From Dolomedes plantarius (taxonomy: Eukaryota; Arthropoda; Arachnida; Araneae; Dolomedidae): DNA of 64,000 nucleotides. The DNA lies in the NCBI GenBank assembly GCA_907164885.2, contig OU015499.1:161808590-161872589 (forward strand). Reading direction: 5' to 3'. Each line of letters opens with the position of its first letter. Position 1 is the first letter of the stretch. The notes below the pieces were generated by a model. It ran no database searches. It was not told the origin of the DNA and saw only the letters and a list, made by a program, of their open reading frames with translations. This document shows positions 58,628 to 64,000 of this stretch, in pieces. A program made the translations under genes and the position numbers.

Positions 58628-60165
58628 GGGCCATTCCATTGTGACGGGTGTGACATTCAGACACAATTTTTAGAGGTTACATCTATATTTCAGGCAATAA
58701 AATAGTTAATAAATACCCAAAAAGTTTTTTAATTATGTTTATCTATGCATTTGCTTCAATAATTGAGTTGAAATAAAACAGCAAGAATTTTCAGTTTTTC
58801 TTAAAAAAATTTTTAAATCTTATAATGGGTGTGACTGTTTCAGGACATGAGTTTTCACTTGGTTCCATATTTGTAGAAATTCCTGTGAATATTGAAATGT
58901 TTAATCATTATGGCAATTTTTTTCTATTAAAAGACAGTCAGATGGAACTTAATACATGGTTTTTATGATTAATTTTAATATTTTTAACGCAAGAACTTTT
59001 TTTCTGTTGTGACGGGTGTGACATTGTGCAAATTTACAATTTAAAGAAGCAATTTTTTAAAGAAACCAATTATCAGTACAGATAGTAAACTTGACAATAG
59101 TTAATATATATTTATATTTTATTGGAAACAAAATTTATAAGTACATACTGTTGATTTAAAACTTATAATGGCCTCTACTTGTAACAAGGGTTGGTGGAGC
59201 AACTTTTTTTATTTATTACAGACATTTTTTCAGTAGAAATATCTTCTTTTTCTGGTCAAATCCAGTGTGGTCCACTGGGCTGCATATATTTCTGATTAAC
59301 TTCTCTTTTGGAGTTATGTCTAAAACAGTAGCATAATAAAATCTACTCTTACAGTACTTTTTGCTACTGCCTGCAGTGGTAAGTGACACTAGAACATAGT
59401 TTCCTATAACAACATCAGGCGTTTGAACAATCTGAGTGGGAGAAGAATATACTATCTGAGTAACAGTGACGGTTACTTTTTTCAGAGTAGACTTTGCAGT
59501 CTTTCCAATTAAAAGATTTGTAGAGTCGCTCACTTGAAAGTGGTGAAAGGACTTAATTCCTTTTATGGAAAGGGAATTCTCCCATCTTGCAGATAACATT
59601 GACTTGGATTGCAATATTTACTTCGATGTCATGTACGATTTAATTGCACTTATGTTCACAGCGCAGTTAAAGAAATCTAGAGCAGAGTTTATCACTACTT
59701 GCTTCAATTTTACTAAGTACCAAACGTTTGACTTTATAAGCCCCCCAATACCATCTACTTCACCCTTTCCGTGGGTAGTGGCAAAAAAGTTCCATTCACA
59801 TAGTAGTTGAAAATCCTCCTGAAAGAAGCACAAGTTCGAAATGGTATACTTGTTTTTGAACTGCACCGCACAGCCATCAGAAAAAATATTTGGTTAAGTA
59901 AAAATAATCTAATAACTTTTTATTTCTTTGGAATTTTATCAATAGAATTTAAAGAAAAGTGACTTTTCTTACTAAATTAATCATAAAACTTATCAAAATA
60001 AACTAAATATATTATATAATTTTTAATACTTTTTTAAAAATTTTTTTGGAAACAAAAATGGTTTAACATTTTTTTTACCATTTAGGAACTGTTTTCATAG
60101 TTATTTAAAATGTTATCACACCCGTTACAAAGCTTTTGTCACACCTGTCACACCAAAATTTCACA
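58628..60165 (-). mobile_element. GGGCCATTCCAT-ended element with GTGACGGGTGTGACAT motifs
   Basis: The left edge GGGCCATTCCATTGTGACGG resembles that of the insertion at 11344. GTGACGGGTGTGACAT occurs at 58641 and 59009. Variants occur near 58828 and, inverted, near 60115-60155 (TCACACCCGTTACAA, TGTCACACCTGTCACACC). The repeats sit near both ends, like subterminal transposase-binding sites. A coding relic lies between them on the minus strand. Confidence 0.55.
59216..59866 (-). pseudogene. unclassified transposon protein with HGKGxVDGIGG motif
   Basis: Two adjacent frames. The first reads FFQEDFQLLCEWNFFATTHG, continuing KGEVDGIGGLIKS. The second reads DSTNLLIGKTAKSTLKKVTV, then QTPDVVIGNYVLVSL, KKYCKSRFYYATVLDITP. 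I recall W(N/H)FFATSHGKGxxDGIGGxxKR from many invertebrate repeat-encoded proteins, but not a family name. A stop at 59618 separates the pieces. It is probably the C-terminal third of a transposase. Confidence 0.5.
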
Positions 60166-60334
60166 CAAAATAAAAATTTAATATATTTTTAATACTTACT
60201 ACTTATTCAGACTTGCAATAATTAGACTTTTACAAAGTTTCATGTGTTTTCATGGAAGAGAGCGCAATTAAGTGACAATGAATTGTCACTTAATTGCACT
60301 CAGACTGCACTCAGTTCAGTTTGCACTCAGAAAA
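60166..60334. other. short junction sequence
   Basis: It contains a hairpin, AGTGACAATGAATTGTCACT (60271-60290), and a repeated GCACTCAG motif. It separates the transposon relics from the resumed copy D. Confidence 0.4.
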
Positions 60335-60885
60335 TTTGGCAGAAATATATAGCTAAATTCTTACTGTTCAGGTCTGGAATAATCTTTTAATATATTCAGT
60401 TTCAGTTCTTAAGATCATTGTTAGTCAAATTGATGTTTGTTCTGTTAGTATTTATGTTTTCTAACCCACCCACCCCTCCTAGGGTGAAAAAATATTCATT
60501 GAATTGAAAGGAACTGCAGATAAAGTGTCGCATGAAAGGAATTATATTTTTTGATGGAAAAAGTTAAAGCATGCATATAAGGATTATATTTTACCATTTA
60601 TGTAATAAAAATAACTGTGCCCAAAACATGAAAATTTTAGGTGATAAGTTTTTGTTTTGCATGAGGCAAATATGCATGAATATTTTGTACAAGTTCTTTA
60701 ATGAAAACTGTTGAAAAAAAAATTCTGGATAGAAGTCAATCATTTGCCAGTTTTTTCTTACCTTTGTAGTCATATACATTGCTTTGCATTTCATGTTGAA
60801 CTGAATTACTCACTATTTGCTTTCTTGACAATTAGTTGACATATAACTTTGTTTTAAAATAAAATTTATAGAAACCCTTTTTTTC

Positions 60886-61106
60886 CCCCAATACGGAGGT
60901 GTTTTATCGGATAGATATTCGGCTGTTGTCTTTATCTGCAATTTATTGCTGGCCATTTTATTATGGGAGCACCATGAAGGCTTATCAGCATTACCCCCTA
61001 TGAAGGGACGACATAGATAGAGTCATTTTAGTGCCACATGCAGAGGTTTTGACTTAGCACCCTCAGCACCAAAAGCCAGTGCACCTACCACAAGACCGCC
61101 ATAGCC
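60886..61106 (-). repeat. tRNA-derived SINE in copy D
   Basis: Orthologous within the unit to the SINE at 14003-14227, with point differences. Confidence 0.65.
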
Positions 61107-61518
61107 TATTTATAGGAACGTAATAGATAAAAAATTTGCAGATTTTATTTGAATTCTACATATTAATATTTAAAAATTTGGAAATTTTTCAGTAATTTAA
61201 TACATTAAAGTAACAGAGTATGACAGTTAATTACTTTGCACTGGAAAATTTGACATCTAAGTTCATGTCATTAGGGCCTTTGATCAGGGCCAGCCTTTTT
61301 CCTTGTAAGGCCAAATTGCAGAAATTTTGGTTGGGTCCTTCAAAATTCTGATATAGGTACATTAAATGATAAACATTTAATGTGAAGCATAAAAGACAAA
61401 AATTTAGAAGATGGTCATATTTCCTATTTTATGTACATTTATAAGAAAAGATAAACTAAAAAGTAGCTATACTATTATATTTTATTTTCAGAAAAAAATT
61501 ATTTACAATCAAATTTTG

Positions 61519-62290
61519 CTAGATATTTTAATCAACAAGATCATTTTTCAATTCATGAAATTTTAATTTCCTTGTTTCTACGTCCTATGTAGACACTGTT
61601 GCAAGACAATTACATCTCTTCTGCGATATTGTTGACCTCAGATATGTAAAATCTTCTTTTTCCAATGGTATAGTTACTTGAATTGTTAATAATATTCTTA
61701 AAGATATAAAATCATTTAAGAAGGCAGTAGCTGTCATTTATAGCAATTGTAGAATTTTTATTGGGTTTCCGAAACAATAGGTTTTAATGTTTCAATTTAT
61801 TTGACCAGCCTAAAGCTCTCTACATCTACATCTTTTATAGACTTCATCTGGTCATTATTCTAAATCAAATTTTTTTTATCTGTCAAGACTTTTCTAGTAC
61901 CAATGCATGTTCCTTATATTCATTCTGTGAAATCGTCTTGAATTAACTTGTCTAGCTTTATACAGTATTTGTTGAAAACAATGCACCTCAAACATTTTTT
62001 CCCAGTTTCTTGTTCGTTAATAATTGTAATTAAATATCCTTTTTCATTTTCGTAAATGTGTTCCCTGAAATTCTGGAGTGACTTCTAAATCAGTTACATG
62101 CTCCATGACTCCAACTTAAACTTGTTCAAAATCAGAGTGGCTATATTTTGTCATGCATTCTTGAAGGTTTCTAAATGATTGCAGGACCTCCCTTCAGAAA
62201 TTTAAAATTTTTCTTCATGTGGGGCTTTGTGCAGCATGGGGCCTAATTGCTTCAAATAAATCCAATCATATTAAAGCAAGCCCTGCCCTT
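61519..62290 (-). pseudogene. hAT-type transposase relic, copy D
   Basis: The complement reads LRILLTIQVTIPLEKEDF, then YLRSTISQKRCN and ETRKLKFHELKNDLVD. It lacks about 15 bases coding the RLKLIKT stretch seen in copy B. The upstream block with the EFQGTHLRK-like segment lies around 62040-62150. Confidence 0.65.
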
Positions 62291-64000
62291 CATAATTAAT
62301 TCTTTACATATTTTCTATCCTTTTATGCATAGTATTCGTGAGGTTGTGTTATGATTATTCATATTATTTTAATTCTGTGGTGAAGTGTGGGGAGTTTGGT
62401 TTCACAGACTTTTTAAAATTTTATGACGAGAACTCTTGACTAGTAGCCAAAATTTGTTGGTTCGATATAGCCATGTAAATCTACTCAGGGCAGAAAAATT
62501 GTGGGTGTTTTTCTTCTTTCACATTGCATCTTATCTCATTGATTCACCATTTGGTAAGTCAAATTTCAATAGGTATTTATCTCTATTAAACCCTTCAACT
62601 ATTTAAAGGAGTTTATCGGAAACTTTCAAAATTTGTGGGCCTCTTTTCACAAGAGAATATTTGTGGTAGATATTCTATTCTCAGCTTCTGGTTTTAATTG
62701 CTCTTAATTTGCTATTAGAATAAGGAAAAATTTTATAAACTTTGACTTTATAAATTTTATAAACTTTTATTAAAAATTTTGACCTAACCTCCATATTTCT
62801 TTGTAATCTGAATACAATGATTTATGATTCACAAAGTCTGTTGTTAAAATATATGTATGAAGTAAGATATTCGTACCATTGTGGTGAGATTTTACTCTAA
62901 AATGCCAATTTTCTCCCTTTGATTCTTCTGTAAAGAAGCTATACACTGAAGGCATGAAAGATACTTTATATGCATAGCAGTGAAAATGCAAGGCAAGGAA
63001 AGCACCCAATTATTCTAGGCTTTTTGGTGGATTTCTATTTTTAGATTTTTGAAATTATAATCTCCTCTTGCTTCTGACTAATATGTGAGATTTACTTCTT
63101 GCTTTAATTCGGTAAGAATAAATATAGAAGACAGAAGGCTTCCAAGATGTAAAAATACCAAGGGGAAAAAAATATTAGTAATCAACCGTTTGTCGGGAAA
63201 TCAGATAATTCTGAATTATGTGTAGTTTCTCCTTCAAAATCTAACCTTTCATGAGCATCGCTATTAGAAATGGTCAGAATAAGATTTTTGTGTTCATAGG
63301 TTTCATTCCAGTTGTTTTCATAGCTTTATTAATGCAAATTTATGTTAGCATATTCATGTTTTTCTGTGGCCAATTTCTTGCACCCCATTTTACTGCTTTT
63401 ATATCTGGTCTATTTAGATGTGATGATTTTGTTAAGGAACCTGAAAATGGCTCTGAATTTTATGAAAATCTTTTAATATAACGTGAAGTTTGTAGACAAA
63501 GTTAATGAAATTTGAATAACATTACTTTATATTCTCTCTCTTTCTTGTACTCTGTAATACAATCACAAATGTTATAGATTTTAACTCTTTACCTCAAAAA
63601 GTGGGCAGTTATAAAAGTTCAAAATGCTCCAGAAATATCCCTATACCCCAGATGTTATTGAGTTTTCTGATATTTTGCTTTCTGGTATAAGCTTTACTAT
63701 CCATGGTTGTTAACTGCCTTATTCAAGTGTGTAATTATTTTGAGATTGACAGTAGCTCATTTTTTAGACAATATCTTTTTCTTTTTGTCATGTGTGTTGG
63801 AAATAAATACAATAAATGTTTTTCTAATATCGTCACCCGAGCTTATGTGTTGATGTGTTTTTATGCATGTATGTTTCTTAAATCATTGTTTTGTTAAATA
63901 TGATATAAAACTTTTGCTGTTACTCTAAATGCATACATTCATGACTGCAGAATAAAATATTTCATACTCTGTCATGAAAAGTTATTTATATTGACAATTA

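Larger units (their letters stand above)
60335..64000 (+). repeat. repeat unit copy D, second part (runs off the window)
   Basis: It resumes at AAATTTGGCAGAAATATATA, equivalent to about 13330 in copy B, and follows B and then C to the last base. It contains a SINE and a hAT relic. Confidence 0.75.

Overview
This is a eukaryotic, strongly AT-rich, gene-poor and repeat-dense window, most likely from an arthropod. The mixture of many Tc1/mariner subfamilies, Gypsy and Copia fragments, tRNA-derived SINEs, CTAGT-ending Helitron-like repeats and poly-C2H2 zinc-finger genes suggests an arachnid, but no taxon-defining gene is present. There are no operons, ribosome binding sites, tRNA or rRNA genes, or CRISPR arrays. 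Almost every recognisable coding stretch belongs to a mobile element. The only host-like genes are two related C2H2 zinc-finger loci, and both are damaged.

The layout is dominated by inversions. A repeat unit of at least 9 kb occurs four times with alternating orientation: A (about 2820-7555, minus), B (7556-16898, plus), C (about 41165-47575, minus) and D (54363 to the window end, plus). A and B meet head to head at a spacer-free palindrome centred at 7555/7556. Between B and C lies a mirrored pair of zinc-finger segments (18975-22345 plus, 35790-38760 minus). B to C is therefore an approximate mirror about 29 kb. C and D form another mirror about 50 kb, with a smaller pair of inverted arms (47588-48165 and 52196-52763) inside it. 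Copies B, C and D also carry the remains of a hAT-type transposase.

Younger elements are nested in this scaffold. From left to right: a long minus-strand mobile-element ORF of about 790 codons running off the left edge (1-2403), broken once by a 26-bp hairpin insertion; a Tc1/mariner element with DD82E spacing in B (7899-10190); a Gypsy gag relic (16899-17739); zinc-finger gene 1; a Tc1 element (22862-24403) splitting a Gypsy integrase; a Helitron-like repeat; a nearly intact Tc1 DD34E element (27463-28853) with one stop codon; a probable LTR, a pogo-type MITE and a long TA repeat; fragments of a DD41D element and of another Tc1; a gag relic split by a foldback MITE; a second Helitron-like copy; an internally deleted mariner; zinc-finger gene 2; a DD41D element in C (44979-46279); a Copia end carrying a Harbinger MITE, a Tc1 and a Tigger end (48178-50363); two more Harbinger MITEs; and a piggyBac relic plus an unclassified GGGYCATTCCAT element inside D.

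Because A to D are copies of each other, several insertions have an empty site in the same window. This lets insertion points and target duplications be read directly: TA for DD82E and DD41D, and TTAA for piggyBac. Nothing here looks like a multi-gene functional system. The most notable points are the alternating-inversion architecture, the uncommon DD82E and DD41D transposons, the unplaced ORF at the left edge and the mirrored zinc-finger pair. All translations and comparisons were done by eye, so repeat boundaries are approximate to tens of bases unless a terminal motif is quoted.
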